Positions 1-9,655 of a stretch of DNA of 64,000 nucleotides are shown piece after piece. The first letter of the stretch is position 1; each line of letters opens with the position of its first letter. The stretch spans positions 847,001 to 911,000 of the forward strand of contig NZ_OY776414.1 in NCBI RefSeq assembly GCF_963675585.1. The letters run 5' to 3'. A program made the position numbers and the translations under genes. The notes under the pieces are model-generated. The model saw only the letters and a list, made by a program, of their open reading frames with translations, was not told the DNA's origin and ran no database searches. This DNA is from an uncultured Draconibacterium sp. (GTDB lineage: Bacteria > Bacteroidota > Bacteroidia > Bacteroidales > Prolixibacteraceae).

Positions 1-528
1 AAAGTTGGTGTTGGTGGCGGTTCGATCTGTATTACACGCGAGCAAAAAGGAATCGGACGTGGCCAGGCAACTGCTTTAATTGATGTGGCAAAAGCCCGCG
101 ACGAATATTTCGAGAAAACCGGAGAATACATACCAATTTGTTCCGACGGTGGTATTGTACAGGATTATCATATGACACTGGCATTGGCAATGGGAGCCGA
201 CTTTTTAATGATGGGCCGCTATTTTGCCCGTTTTGATGAAAGCCCGACACAGAAGTTGATGGTAGGTGGCAATTACGTAAAAGAATACTGGGGCGAGGGA
301 TCAAACCGTGCAAGAAACTGGCAGCGCTATGATATGGGCGGCAACAGCAGTCTGAAATTTGAAGAAGGAGTTGACAGTTACGTGCCTTACGCGGGAAAAT
401 TGAAAGACAACCTGGAAATTACATTGGGAAAAATCAAATCAACCATGTGTAGTTGTGGGGTTACCACTCTTGGCGAATTACAGGCTGAAGCAAAAAATTA
501 CACTTGTATCATCAACCAGTATTATTGA
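1..528 (+). CDS. guaB: IMP dehydrogenase, C-terminal part (5' end outside window)
   Basis: IMP dehydrogenase oxidises IMP to XMP with NAD+, the first committed step of guanine nucleotide synthesis, in the cytosol. The window opens inside the gene. The visible part begins at the active-site loop [15 protein letters not shown], whose Cys is the catalytic thiol, followed by the conserved [20 protein letters not shown] segment and the MMGRYFA loop. The usual C-terminal end (an STSIVEGGAHDV-type motif) is missing from this frame. It is present in the next frame at about 505-571, after a run of six A at 492-497. With five A the protein would continue and stop at 571. The listed end is the stop reached as sequenced; the gene is probably longer. 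A strong terminator follows. Family assignment is certain; whether the frameshift is real is open. Confidence 0.9.
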   Translation, partial: KVGVGGGSICITREQKGIGRGQATALIDVAKARDEYFEKTGEYIPICSDGGIVQDYHMTLALAMGADFLMMGRYFARFDESPTQKLMVGGNYVKEYWGEGSNRARNWQRYDMGGNSSLKFEEGVDSYVPYAGKLKDNLEITLGKIKSTMCSCGVTTLGELQAEAKNYTCIINQYY

Positions 529-594
529 AGGTGGAGCACACGATGTAATGGTAAAAGATACGAACGGTTAAATATTCAAATGCTTAAAATATAG

Positions 595-637
595 AAGCCT
601 CTTTCTTGCTAAACAACAGTGGGAAAGAGGCTTTTTT
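595..637 (+). terminator. Rho-independent terminator after guaB
   Basis: A perfect 11-bp stem (AAGCCTCTTTC at 595-605 with GAAAGAGGCTT at 623-633) closes a 17-nt loop and runs into six T. It lies 24 nt after the frame-restored guaB stop at 571, which supports 571 as the original end of that gene. Confidence 0.9.
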
Positions 638-809
638 ATGACCTGACTTTTTATGGTTACCTTTTGTTATTTAAACCTACAAAATTTGTTGCGTGAATTT
701 TAATTGAATGCAGATTGTTAATAAGCAGGAATAGTTTTTATATTTAGGCTACCTTTTATTGTTCTTGAACTATTTCAGAGCGTATTATTAACATCAACTA
801 AAACTAAGA

Positions 810-1772
810 ATGAAAAAAATCCTGATCTTTTTAAGTCTATTTCTAATTCTTGCAAGTAACATCGAAGCAAAAAAAATTAAAGTATTAATTGTAGATGGAC
901 AGAACAATCACCAGGTTTGGCCGAAGTCTACAATCATGATGAAACAATATCTTGAAGAAACAGGTTTATTTAAGGTGGATGTCGACCGAACCATTTTTAC
1001 CTGGAATGCAGAACGCGAAAAAGCCTTTTTACCGCTCGCCGGTGTGGGAGAAACACAGGATTTGAAAGAACCAAAAACAGATCCTGATTTTGCACCCAAT
1101 TTCAAAAAATACGATGTTGTAATTTCCAATTTTGGTTGGAAGGCTGCCGATTGGCCGGCAAATACACAAAAAGCATTGGAAGATTATATGGAAGCCGGTG
1201 GTGGATTTGTTTCAGTTCACGCAGCCGATAATTCTTTTCCTGAGTGGGAAGAATACAATAAAATGATTGGTCTTGGTGGCTGGGGAGGACGAAATGAAAA
1301 TAATGGGCCGTATGTTTATTATACCAACGAAGGCGAATTAAAGCATGATCACACCCCGGGCGATGCCGGATCACATGGTCCGCAACATATTATTCCAATT
1401 ACCATTCGTGTTCCCGATCATCCAATAACCAAGGGGATGCCAAAGATTTGGTTAACCGCCAAAGATGAGTGTTATGCCAAGTTGCGTGGACCGGGAGAAA
1501 ATATGGTTATTTTGGCCACCGGTAAAGACATGTCTGGAAAAGCTCCAACAGACAGGCACGAGCCAATGTTAATGGTATTAACGTATGGGAAAGGACGCAT
1601 TTTTCATACCACTTTAGGTCACGACGATTATTCGTGCGAGAGTGTAGGTTTTATCATTTCCTTGTTACGCGGTGTTGAATGGGCTGCAACAGGTAAAGTT
1701 ACTATTCCGGTTCCTGATGACTTTCCAACTGCCGAAAAATCAACTAGCAGAGAATTTATATTGAAAAAATAA
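810..1772 (+). CDS. Secreted ThuA-domain protein
   Basis: The protein has 320 aa. An N-terminal signal peptide (hydrophobic core at about residues 4-17, Ala-rich cleavage region near residue 20) predicts export. The rest is a ThuA-like domain (trehalose utilisation, class I glutamine-amidotransferase-like fold). It starts at KVLIVDGQNNHQVWP and contains a GGGFVSVHAADNSF loop, an H-rich middle (GSHGPQHIIPI) and a GRIFHTTLGHDD motif near the C-terminus. ThuA proteins are often found with sugar dehydrogenases and DUF1080 proteins in Bacteroidetes, but the biochemical role is not settled. It stands alone here, with a 240-nt gap upstream and a converging gene downstream. A small stem-loop (ATTGAATA/TATTCAAT, 1792-1811) lies just after the stop and may separate the converging transcripts, though it has no T tract. 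Confidence 0.85.
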   Translation: MKKILIFLSLFLILASNIEAKKIKVLIVDGQNNHQVWPKSTIMMKQYLEETGLFKVDVDRTIFTWNAEREKAFLPLAGVGETQDLKEPKTDPDFAPNFKKYDVVISNFGWKAADWPANTQKALEDYMEAGGGFVSVHAADNSFPEWEEYNKMIGLGGWGGRNENNGPYVYYTNEGELKHDHTPGDAGSHGPQHIIPITIRVPDHPITKGMPKIWLTAKDECYAKLRGPGENMVILATGKDMSGKAPTDRHEPMLMVLTYGKGRIFHTTLGHDDYSCESVGFIISLLRGVEWAATGKVTIPVPDDFPTAEKSTSREFILKK

Positions 1773-1862
1773 GTCTATCTCTTCTGAATAAATTGAATAA
1801 CTATATTCAATAGTCATCTTTTATTTTGACTTTGGGTATTGGTTGTTTTTTTGTCAGAATTT

Positions 1863-3110
1863 TTATTTGATAAATCCTTTCGAACCACCGGTGCTGCTTA
1901 CCAATTCAAAAACCTGTTTTGGTTTTAATCCCGGTTCTTTGCGGTGCGACACATAAATAATGGTTGTTTGGCCTTCTTCTGCAATTTTATTAATGAGTGC
2001 AGTGAGCAGGCTGGCGCTGGCATCGTCTAAACCGTGTGCCGGCTCGTCGAGTATTAACAGCGGCGGATGTTTGATCATCGCGCGGGCAATCAGAACCATA
2101 CATTGATGAACCTCACTTAAGGTATTAAAACGCTGGTGTTTTTGCTCATCCAGTCCTATTATTTTTATCCATTGGCCGGCAATTCGTTTTTGCAACTCTG
2201 TAGGTTTTTTATACAAGCCAATTGAATCAACCAATCCCGAAATTACCATCTTTTCAACTGTGTTCCAGCCACGAAATAAAGTGGTCATTGCCGGAGTAAC
2301 ATAAGCAATTTTCTTTTTTATGTCCCAAATGCTTTCACCGCTGCCACGTTTATTTCCAAACAGAATAACATCTTGTCCGTAGGCTTTGGGATTATCACCG
2401 GTAATCATGGTCAGCAACGTTGTTTTTCCTGAGCCGTTTGGCCCCATTAATTGCCAAAAATCACCTGAGTTTATTGTCCAGTTAATGTCTTGTATGATGG
2501 TTCTTTTATCGTACGAAATGCATACATTATTAAACTGAATCAGCGGATTTTGTTCTGCTTTAATCGCTTCAAGCGGTGGAGGAAGTTGTTCGCGAATCTC
2601 TATATAATTCTCCGTTTCAAATTGCTGCTCATACTCTGTTACTGTTCCCGAAAAACAGATCTTGTCGCCTTCCAAACGGAGTGCATTTTTGATAAACGGC
2701 AATAAATTATCTTTTCTTTTAACAATCTGAATGACAGGAATATCTTCCGATAATTCACTGATTCGTTTTGTCAGAATCTGTGTGGAGTTCACATCCAGCA
2801 TATCAAAAACAGAATCGAAAACTATAAAATCGGGATGTAATGAAATCAAATAATTTAAGAGTGCCTTACGTTGTTCTCCGCTCGAAAAGGTGCGAATGCT
2901 TCGATGTTCCGCTTCTGAAAGGGTATAATCGTCGTGCAGTACTTCTTCTTTAATAAATTTCTCAAGTGTATAAGTCGAAAACAGAACTCCTTTTTTCGCT
3001 CTGAATGAACTCAAAACATCGGGTACAATACCGGCCAAAAGGTTTTGCATAAAGTCCGATTTCATAGAAAGTCCCAAACCGTAAATAGCCCAATGATTGT
3101 TCTGTTTCAT
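1863..3110 (-). CDS. ModF-like tandem ABC ATPase
   Basis: The 415-aa soluble protein has two ABC ATPase domains and no membrane segments, like ModF/PhrA-type ATPases encoded near molybdate transport. The first domain (about 1-160) has a weak P-loop (GLGLSMKS, with Lys-Ser kept but the glycines lost) and a signature-like SSGEQRKAL. The second (about 190-400) has a good Walker A (GPNGSGKTT), a degenerate signature (LSEVHQ), Walker B LLILDEPAHGLD and an H-loop His in YVSHRKE. Mixed intact and degenerate sites suggest one competent composite site. It follows topB on the same strand after only 10 nt, so the two are probably cotranscribed. No molybdate permease genes are nearby, so the substrate or role cannot be inferred here. 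Confidence 0.75.
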   Translation of the reverse strand: MKQNNHWAIYGLGLSMKSDFMQNLLAGIVPDVLSSFRAKKGVLFSTYTLEKFIKEEVLHDDYTLSEAEHRSIRTFSSGEQRKALLNYLISLHPDFIVFDSVFDMLDVNSTQILTKRISELSEDIPVIQIVKRKDNLLPFIKNALRLEGDKICFSGTVTEYEQQFETENYIEIREQLPPPLEAIKAEQNPLIQFNNVCISYDKRTIIQDINWTINSGDFWQLMGPNGSGKTTLLTMITGDNPKAYGQDVILFGNKRGSGESIWDIKKKIAYVTPAMTTLFRGWNTVEKMVISGLVDSIGLYKKPTELQKRIAGQWIKIIGLDEQKHQRFNTLSEVHQCMVLIARAMIKHPPLLILDEPAHGLDDASASLLTALINKIAEEGQTTIIYVSHRKEPGLKPKQVFELVSSTGGSKGFIK

Positions 3111-3120
3111 TTAAAAAATG

Positions 3121-5340
3121 TTAGTGTATTGGTATTATTTCAAATGGAATTCGGTAACTGCATCCACCCTTGAAATTAGAACATCCCCAGGCCGTATTTC
3201 CTTTCATGATTTTGCCGGTCTTACAAACCGGACAAACTGTATCTTTTTTTATTTCAGTTTGAAGGATCAGGTTTTTCTCATCCGTAAATTCCAAGCGCCC
3301 CGAGACTTTATTTTCTTCAAAAACAAATCCGGCAATTAAAGGACTTTTCCCTTTGGTAACAATGGTAAGAATTTGTTTGTCGCTTAGTTTTTTCTTGTTA
3401 AACGAAAACGGTATTGTGAATTTGCAGCCGTTTTTCCATTCAGAGCAACCCCATGCATTTTTTCCTTTTAAGAGCTTTCCTTCTCCACATTTCGGACAGC
3501 TTAAATCTTCGGTATTTACCTTGGCCGGCTTTTTTACTTCTTTTTGGGGCTTTTCTTCTTCCACTTCAATGGCAATTACCTTTTTGGGCGATTGTTTTAC
3601 CTGCTGAATAACATCGTAAACCATGTGTTTCAGTTCAGTCATAAACTCCTTTATCGGGAGTTCACCCGCTTCAATTTTCCGAAGTTTTAGTTCCCACTCT
3701 CCGGTTAATTGTGCCGATTTTAGCAAATCATTTTCTATGCTGTCAATCAGATCAATTCCGGTTTGATTGGCCACAATACGCTTTTTGTCGCGCCGGATGT
3801 ATCGTCTGCGGAACAAGGTTTCGATAATATTGGCACGCGTAGATGGACGGCCGATTCCGTTTTCCTTCATGATATCACGCAGTTCATCGTCGTCAACCAG
3901 TTTGCCCGCAGTTTCCATAGCCCGCAAAAGTGTGGCCTCCGAATAATAGCTGGGTGGTTTGGTCATTTTTTCCTGCAGGTCGGGTTGATGTGGCCCTTTT
4001 TCGCCTTTAACAAAAGCAGGTAAAATGGCATCATCGGAATTTGCTTTTTGTTCGTTTTGGAAAATTACACGCCAGCCCGGTTTTAATATTTGTTTGCCGG
4101 TGGCTTTAAATTTATGTTTGGCAATTAAAGCTTCAACGGTTGTATTTGCCACCTGACAATCGGGATAAAAAACACCCAAAAATCGTTTACAAACCAGGTC
4201 GTAAACACTCTTTTCGGCCGGACTTAAATCCAAACGAGAAACACCTGTTGGAATAATTGCATGGTGATCGGTTATTTTTTTGTTGTCGAATACTTTTTTC
4301 GATTTCCGGATTTTGCCTCCGCCAAGAATGGTTTGTACGTATTCGTCGTAACCTTTTAACTGTTTTAAAATGCCGGGCACTTTTTTGTAAATATCATCGG
4401 AAAGAAAAGTAGTATCCACACGCGGGTAGGTGGTTACTTTTTTCTCGTACAGCGACTGAATGGTGCGTAAAGTGTCGTCGGCAGTCATGCTAAACTTTCG
4501 GTTGCATTCAACCTGTAACGATGTCAGGTCGAACAACTTTGGAGGATGTTCGCTGCTGTTTTTTGTATTTATTTTAACAATCTCCAGATCAACGCCTGTA
4601 ATTTCGTCCAATACGGTTTTGGCATCTTCGCGGGTTTTAAATCGTCCGCTGAGTGCCGAAAAAGTGGTGTCGCGGTATATGGTAATAATTTCGAAATACG
4701 GTTCAGGTTTAAAATCGTCGATTTCTTTTTGGCGGTTTACAATCAAAGCCAGTGTTGGTGTTTGAACCCTTCCTATGGAAAGAACCTGTTTGTTTTGCCC
4801 GTATTTCAGCGTGTACATTCGCGTGGCATTTAAACCAAGTAACCAATCGCCAATGGCACGCGCACTTCCGGCTTCATACAAATGATCGAAATCGTGTCCG
4901 TCCAGTAATTTCTCAAATCCTTCTTTTATCGCTTCTTCGGTTAACGATGAAATCCATAAACGTTTTACCGGAGCTTTGTTTTTTGCTTTTGCCAGAACCC
5001 AACGTTGTATCAGTTCTCCTTCCTGGCCGGCATCACCGCAGTTTATAATTTCATCGGCTTTGGAAATCAGATTTTCAAGTGTCTCAAATTGTCTTTTTAC
5101 GCCATCGTCTTCAATAACCTTTATCCCAAAGCGAGCCGGGATCATCGGGAGTTCGTTGGTGTTCCAGTATTTCCAGCGTTCGGTATAATCGTGTGGTTCT
5201 TTTAAAGTACAAAGATGCCCAAAGGTCCAGCTTACCTGGTAGCCGTTCCCTTCAAAATATCCGTCTTTTCTCGATTTTGCCCCAAGTATTTGGGCAATTT
5301 CTCTCGCAACACTTGGCTTTTCTGCTATACAAACCTTCAT
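3121..5340 (-). CDS. topB: DNA topoisomerase III (type IA)
   Basis: The 739-aa enzyme breaks one DNA strand to decatenate or relax DNA. The Toprim domain is at the N-terminus (CIAEKPSVAREIAQILGA, then NCGDAGQEGELIQR as the acidic cluster). The core carries SIGRVQTPTLALI and the catalytic tyrosine, Tyr305, in TTYPRVDTTFL. A GIGRPSTRANIIE segment follows near residue 495. Two C-terminal zinc-ribbon-like repeats (CPKCGEGKLLKGKNAWGCS and CPVCKTGKIMKGNTAWGCS) end the protein and probably bind single-stranded DNA. The length fits TopB of Bacteroidetes. It is first in a leftward pair with the ABC ATPase. Confidence 0.95.
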   Translation of the reverse strand: MKVCIAEKPSVAREIAQILGAKSRKDGYFEGNGYQVSWTFGHLCTLKEPHDYTERWKYWNTNELPMIPARFGIKVIEDDGVKRQFETLENLISKADEIINCGDAGQEGELIQRWVLAKAKNKAPVKRLWISSLTEEAIKEGFEKLLDGHDFDHLYEAGSARAIGDWLLGLNATRMYTLKYGQNKQVLSIGRVQTPTLALIVNRQKEIDDFKPEPYFEIITIYRDTTFSALSGRFKTREDAKTVLDEITGVDLEIVKINTKNSSEHPPKLFDLTSLQVECNRKFSMTADDTLRTIQSLYEKKVTTYPRVDTTFLSDDIYKKVPGILKQLKGYDEYVQTILGGGKIRKSKKVFDNKKITDHHAIIPTGVSRLDLSPAEKSVYDLVCKRFLGVFYPDCQVANTTVEALIAKHKFKATGKQILKPGWRVIFQNEQKANSDDAILPAFVKGEKGPHQPDLQEKMTKPPSYYSEATLLRAMETAGKLVDDDELRDIMKENGIGRPSTRANIIETLFRRRYIRRDKKRIVANQTGIDLIDSIENDLLKSAQLTGEWELKLRKIEAGELPIKEFMTELKHMVYDVIQQVKQSPKKVIAIEVEEEKPQKEVKKPAKVNTEDLSCPKCGEGKLLKGKNAWGCSEWKNGCKFTIPFSFNKKKLSDKQILTIVTKGKSPLIAGFVFEENKVSGRLEFTDEKNLILQTEIKKDTVCPVCKTGKIMKGNTAWGCSNFKGGCSYRIPFEIIPIH

Positions 5341-5599
5341 AAAAACACTAAATCAGAAGTCTCGTTTTGTTTGGTAAAATAAAACTTGGTTTCGGCTGCA
5401 ATGTTACCTAAAATTACGCATCTTGGCAAAGGATTCATTTTAGTTCTTTACGTTGAATGGCCTGTAAAATCTTTTAAAAAACAGATTTTAAACAATGTTG
5501 ACACAATAAAAAAAACTATTTTCGCTGACCATTGTTGAAAGACAGAGGATAATAATGTGATTTCCTTAACTGCAATAAAGCGACAGTACAAGTATTTTA

Positions 5600-5607
5600 T
5601 ATATTTG
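5600..5607 (+). promoter_or_regulatory. Candidate -7 element for the men operon
   Basis: TATATTTG matches the Bacteroidetes -7 consensus TAnnTTTG and lies 20 nt upstream of the first men-cluster ATG. No clear TTTG -33 element is seen about 20 nt further upstream, so the call rests on one element and its position in the divergent topB/men gap. Confidence 0.4.
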
Positions 5608-5627
5608 AATTTTAATCCGATTTTGAA

Positions 5628-6032
5628 ATGACGCTAGAGCAAATTAACGAACTGTGCAAAGATACATTGATCGGCCATTTGGAGATTGAGTTTATTGCTT
5701 TTGGTTCGGATTACATAAAAGCCAAAATGCCTGTTAACAAGAAAAAACATCAACCCAGCGGTATTTTACATGGAGGAGCATCGCTGGCCATGGCCGAAAC
5801 TGTTGCAGGTGCCGGATCGATGTTACTGGTCGATCCAAAAAAGTACGATGTTTTGGGTTTGCAGGTTACCGGAAATCATGTGGGAACAACCAGCTCGGGC
5901 GACTTGCTTGCCACTGCTGAAATTGTTCACAAAGGACAAACGACACACATTTGGGACGTGAAAATAACCGACGACGGAGAGAAACTTATTTCCGTTGTGA
6001 GGGTCACTAATATTATAAGAGAAAAGAAGTAG
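5628..6032 (+). CDS. menI: PaaI-type hotdog thioesterase, likely DHNA-CoA hydrolase
   Basis: The 134-aa protein is a single hotdog-fold (4HBT) thioesterase. The motif QPSGILHGGASLAMAETVAG holds the HGG loop and the catalytic Glu in the position used by 1,4-dihydroxy-2-naphthoyl-CoA hydrolases such as YdiI/MenI. It is the first gene of the menaquinone operon and ends 10 nt before the menF start. That position supports release of DHNA from its CoA ester, the step between MenB and MenA. Family membership is clear; the exact substrate is inferred from the neighbourhood, because PaaI-type enzymes vary in acyl-CoA preference. Confidence 0.75.
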   Translation: MTLEQINELCKDTLIGHLEIEFIAFGSDYIKAKMPVNKKKHQPSGILHGGASLAMAETVAGAGSMLLVDPKKYDVLGLQVTGNHVGTTSSGDLLATAEIVHKGQTTHIWDVKITDDGEKLISVVRVTNIIREKK

Positions 6033-6042
6033 GAGGGGCTTT

Positions 6043-7176
6043 GTGCAATTAATATCAACCGAAAAAACAGCTGTATCAAAAGGCATTTCTGCTTGTCTGG
6101 AAAAGAATCTGATATTTGCGGCATATCGTCTGCCCAATCAGCAAGATCCTGAAATTGTTATTCAAAAATCGGCAGAGAAGATTCGTATTAATGAAGAGGA
6201 TAATTACTACGATTTAAAAGGATTTTTAGTAGCTCCTTTTGCTGAAACCGAAAAATATCCTTCGTTTATAATATCGCCTGATATTTATGCGGTCAAATAC
6301 CTTAGCGAAGAACAGTACGATGAACTTCAAAGTTTAAAGGCTTTGCCGGTATTGTCAGATAATTCGCATTTACCCGTGGCGGTTGATCACGATGACTATA
6401 TTGGGCAAATTGAAAATATAATTGCTCAGATTGAGCAGGGAAATTTTGAAAAAGTAGTACTAAGCCGGGTAAAAGTAATGTCTGGTAGCTACATTTCCCG
6501 TTTGGCAGAAATATTCGACGAACTAACGGTTGCTTATCCAAATGCATTTGTATTTATTTTTAATGCCGGTCCGCATTTGTGGATAGGTGCTACACCCGAG
6601 CCACTTTTAAAAGCGCAGAACGGAACCATGCACACGGTGTCACTTGCCGGAACGCGGGCATATTCAGAACAAAACCTGAATATTGGAGCATGGAACAGCA
6701 AAGAGCGTTTGGAACAGGAATATGTTACGCGCTACATTTCAAAAGTATTGTCGAAATTTAACCTGGCCAATGTAGAATTGGTTGGACCCTATACAAAACA
6801 GGCCGGAAATCTGGTTCATTTAAGAACCGATTTTTCGTTCCGTTCGGAAGAATTAAAAAACTGTTTGGGAAAATTTTTAAAAGAACTACAACCTACACCA
6901 GCGGTTTGCGGAATGCCCCGTACACAAAGTCTGGAATTAATTGCTGAGCTTGAGAAACATGAACGTGCATATTACGCCGGCTTTTTGGGTCCACTCGGTT
7001 TAAACGACCGTTTGGCATTTTTTGTAAACCTGCGTTGTATGAAGGTTTTGCAAAATCATTTAGCTTTGTTTGTTGGTGGAGGAATTACCGCCGATTCGGT
7101 TCCCGAAGATGAATGGCACGAAACAGAAATTAAGACAGAAACTTTAATTTCGGTGCTTAGAAAAGTGGAAGAATGA
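6043..7176 (+). CDS. menF: Isochorismate synthase
   Basis: The 377-aa chorismate-binding enzyme converts chorismate to isochorismate, the entry to menaquinone synthesis. Conserved blocks are KVVLSRVKVM (near residue 137), the FNAGPHLWIGATPEPLL and SLAGTR strand-loop pair, TPAVCGMPR, ERAYYAGFLGPLG, and the metal-binding FVGGGITADS / EWHETEIKTETL end. The start is a GTG, chosen because AGGAGG lies at 6031-6036, six bases upstream, directly after the thioesterase stop, and no ATG fits. The stop overlaps the menD start in an ATGA. An entC-like role is less likely, since menD/B/C/E follow. Confidence 0.92.
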   Translation: MQLISTEKTAVSKGISACLEKNLIFAAYRLPNQQDPEIVIQKSAEKIRINEEDNYYDLKGFLVAPFAETEKYPSFIISPDIYAVKYLSEEQYDELQSLKALPVLSDNSHLPVAVDHDDYIGQIENIIAQIEQGNFEKVVLSRVKVMSGSYISRLAEIFDELTVAYPNAFVFIFNAGPHLWIGATPEPLLKAQNGTMHTVSLAGTRAYSEQNLNIGAWNSKERLEQEYVTRYISKVLSKFNLANVELVGPYTKQAGNLVHLRTDFSFRSEELKNCLGKFLKELQPTPAVCGMPRTQSLELIAELEKHERAYYAGFLGPLGLNDRLAFFVNLRCMKVLQNHLALFVGGGITADSVPEDEWHETEIKTETLISVLRKVEE

Positions 7177-8840
7177 ATACAAAATCGCATATCCCGTTAA
7201 TGGCTTCACTTTTAAAAGCCAAAGGAGTAAAACATGTTGTAATTGCTCCCGGATCGCGCAATGCACCTTTAATTCAGAGCTTTTATAAAGAGTTTGGCGA
7301 AAGTTGTTTAAGTATTGTTGACGAACGAAGTGCCGGATATTTTGCGCTTGGAATTGCCTTAAAAACGCATACTCCGGTGGTTGTGATTACTACCTCCGGA
7401 ACCGCTGCTCTAAACCTGGCTCCGGCCATTGCAGAAGCATTTTACCAGGGAGTTCCCTTTCTTGCGATTACCGCCGACCGTCCGGCAGAATGGATTGGTC
7501 AGCAGGATAATCAGGTTATACGTCAGCAAAATATATTTGGGAACAATTGCAAAGCCGGTTACGAACTTCCTGTGGAATGTTCCTGTTCGGAAGATTTGTG
7601 GCTGAGTAACCGCATTGTAAATGAGGCTTATAATAAAACAATAACCGGTAAATTTGGCCCGGTTCATATAAATGTTCCGTTGCGCGAACCACTTTACGAT
7701 GAATTACCAGTTTCAACCGAACATTCAATTATTGAAACATATTCTCCGGCAGGAGTAGAAATCGGTGAAGATTTGATTCGCACCTGGGAAAAATCAAAGC
7801 GAATACTCATTGTTTGTGGTCAGCAGTCTCGTGATGAGAATTTAAATGCAGTTTTAAATCAGTTTGCAAAAGATAGCAGGGTAGTGATTTTATCAGAATC
7901 CACCGGGAATATTTCGGGTGAAAATATACTTCACAATCCAGATCTTTTGTTTCAATATGCAGAAAAGGAACTGGCAAATTTAAAACCGGAACTGGTGGTT
8001 TATTACGGTGGACAAGTGGTTTCAAAACGAATTAGAACATACCTGCGAACCGTTTCGTGTGAATTCTGGTATGTTTCTCCGGGAGGTTTAGTCGTCGATA
8101 CTTTTAAACGTCTGTCAAAAGTAATTCATGCAGATGTGACCGCATTGTTTGCAGGTTTGTCAAAAAAGATTGAAATAGTAAGCACTTCTGACTATTCACA
8201 AAAATGGCAATTGTTGTGCGCTAAAACAAGCAAAGCAATTGAATTCGAAACTGAAAACATTCAGTTTAGCGATCTTTGGGTAACCAAACAAATTGCAAAT
8301 ACATTGCAGCCGGAATCTGTTTTATTTGCCGGAAACAGCAGCATGATCCGTTACCTGCAATTCTTTAAAAACAAATCGACGGAAGTATTTGCAAACCGGG
8401 GCACATCCGGAATTGATGGGTGTATTTCTACTGCTGGAGGGGTAGCAAAAGTGACAGATAAAACTGTTTTTGCAGTGCTTGGCGATTTGAGTTTTGTTTA
8501 CGATTCAAACGGATTATGGAACAAAAGTCTTCCGGCAAATCTTAAAATTATAGTTGTAAACAACAAGGGTGGCGGAATTTTTAGTATGATTCCCGGACCG
8601 GCACAACAGGTCGGATTCGAAGCGTTTTTTCAGGCCCATCATCCTGTTTCAATAGAAAAAATTACAAAGGCTTTTAATCTTGATTATACTTTCTGTTCAG
8701 ATGCAGAAAGTTTCGAAGAAGCATTTCAGGCATTTAGTGCAAGTAAAAAGGCTGCCGTGCTCGAGATTGAAACTTCATCGGAAATAAACACACAAGTATT
8801 TACTAATTTTGTTAAAAATTTGAAGAATGAGTACAAATAG
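7173..8840 (+). CDS. menD: SEPHCHC synthase (MenD)
   Basis: The 555-aa ThDP-dependent enzyme condenses 2-oxoglutarate with isochorismate to SEPHCHC. The N-terminal Pyr domain carries APGSRNAPL and [11 protein letters not shown], with the ThDP-activating Glu near residue 51. The C-terminal PP domain has the ThDP/Mg motif [14 protein letters not shown] ending in NNKGGG (about 435-468). The ATG overlaps the menF stop by 4 nt and the stop lies 14 nt inside menB, a tightly coupled operon. A MenH (SHCHC synthase) gene is not in this cluster; it may be elsewhere or replaced, as SEPHCHC can lose pyruvate spontaneously. Confidence 0.95.
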   Translation: MNTKSHIPLMASLLKAKGVKHVVIAPGSRNAPLIQSFYKEFGESCLSIVDERSAGYFALGIALKTHTPVVVITTSGTAALNLAPAIAEAFYQGVPFLAITADRPAEWIGQQDNQVIRQQNIFGNNCKAGYELPVECSCSEDLWLSNRIVNEAYNKTITGKFGPVHINVPLREPLYDELPVSTEHSIIETYSPAGVEIGEDLIRTWEKSKRILIVCGQQSRDENLNAVLNQFAKDSRVVILSESTGNISGENILHNPDLLFQYAEKELANLKPELVVYYGGQVVSKRIRTYLRTVSCEFWYVSPGGLVVDTFKRLSKVIHADVTALFAGLSKKIEIVSTSDYSQKWQLLCAKTSKAIEFETENIQFSDLWVTKQIANTLQPESVLFAGNSSMIRYLQFFKNKSTEVFANRGTSGIDGCISTAGGVAKVTDKTVFAVLGDLSFVYDSNGLWNKSLPANLKIIVVNNKGGGIFSMIPGPAQQVGFEAFFQAHHPVSIEKITKAFNLDYTFCSDAESFEEAFQAFSASKKAAVLEIETSSEINTQVFTNFVKNLKNEYK

Positions 8841-9651
8841 AGAGTGGCAAACAATTAAGGAATACGAACAAATTAAATTTGAATATTTCGAAGGAATTGG
8901 GAAAATAACCATTAACAGGCCCCGGTATTACAATGCTTTTACACCGGATACAACCAAGGAAATGTGTGATGCAATGGTTATTTGCCGCGAAAATCCGGAT
9001 ATTTCTGTGGTGGTTTTAACGGGTGCCGGCGACAAAGCTTTTTGTAGTGGCGGCGATCAGAATGTAAAAAGTACTGCCGGGTACATTGGTAAAGACGGTG
9101 TTCCGCGCTTAAACATCCTGGACATGCAAAAGCAGATTCGTTCGATTCCTAAACCTGTGGTGGCCATGGTAAATGGATATGCAATTGGTGGAGGACATGT
9201 TCTTCATGTGGTTTGCGATTTAAGTATTGCATCTGAAAAAGCAATTTTTGGTCAAACCGGTCCCAAAGTTGGTAGCTTCGATGCCGGTTTTGGTTCGTCG
9301 TATCTGGCTCGTATTGTTGGTCAGAAAAAAGCACGCGAAATATGGTTTTTATGCGAACAGTATTCTGCTGCCGAAGCATTGGAAATGGGCTTGGTGAACA
9401 AAGTTGTACCTCATGAAGAGCTGGAAGATGTTACCGTGGAGTGGTGCCATAAAATGATGCAGCACAGTCCGCTGGCCTTGCGAATGATCAAAGCAGGATT
9501 AAATGCCGAATTGGACGGACAGGTTGGAATTCAGGAGTTTGCAGGAAATGCCACCATGCTCTATTATATGACAGAAGAAGCCCAGGAAGGTAAACACGCC
9601 TTTTTGGAAAAACGTAAACCCGATTTCAAAAAATACCCAAAAATGCCTTAA
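8827..9651 (+). CDS. menB: 1,4-Dihydroxy-2-naphthoyl-CoA synthase
   Basis: The 274-aa crotonase-fold enzyme closes the second ring by Dieckmann cyclisation of o-succinylbenzoyl-CoA. Diagnostic motifs are FCSGGDQ, the oxyanion-hole stretch [17 protein letters not shown], and [20 protein letters not shown]. The Gly of QTG at the position of E. coli Gly156 indicates the bicarbonate-dependent MenB type. The ATG lies within the last codons of menD. The length fits the family. Confidence 0.95.
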   Translation: MSTNREWQTIKEYEQIKFEYFEGIGKITINRPRYYNAFTPDTTKEMCDAMVICRENPDISVVVLTGAGDKAFCSGGDQNVKSTAGYIGKDGVPRLNILDMQKQIRSIPKPVVAMVNGYAIGGGHVLHVVCDLSIASEKAIFGQTGPKVGSFDAGFGSSYLARIVGQKKAREIWFLCEQYSAAEALEMGLVNKVVPHEELEDVTVEWCHKMMQHSPLALRMIKAGLNAELDGQVGIQEFAGNATMLYYMTEEAQEGKHAFLEKRKPDFKKYPKMP

Positions 9652-9655
9652 GTAA

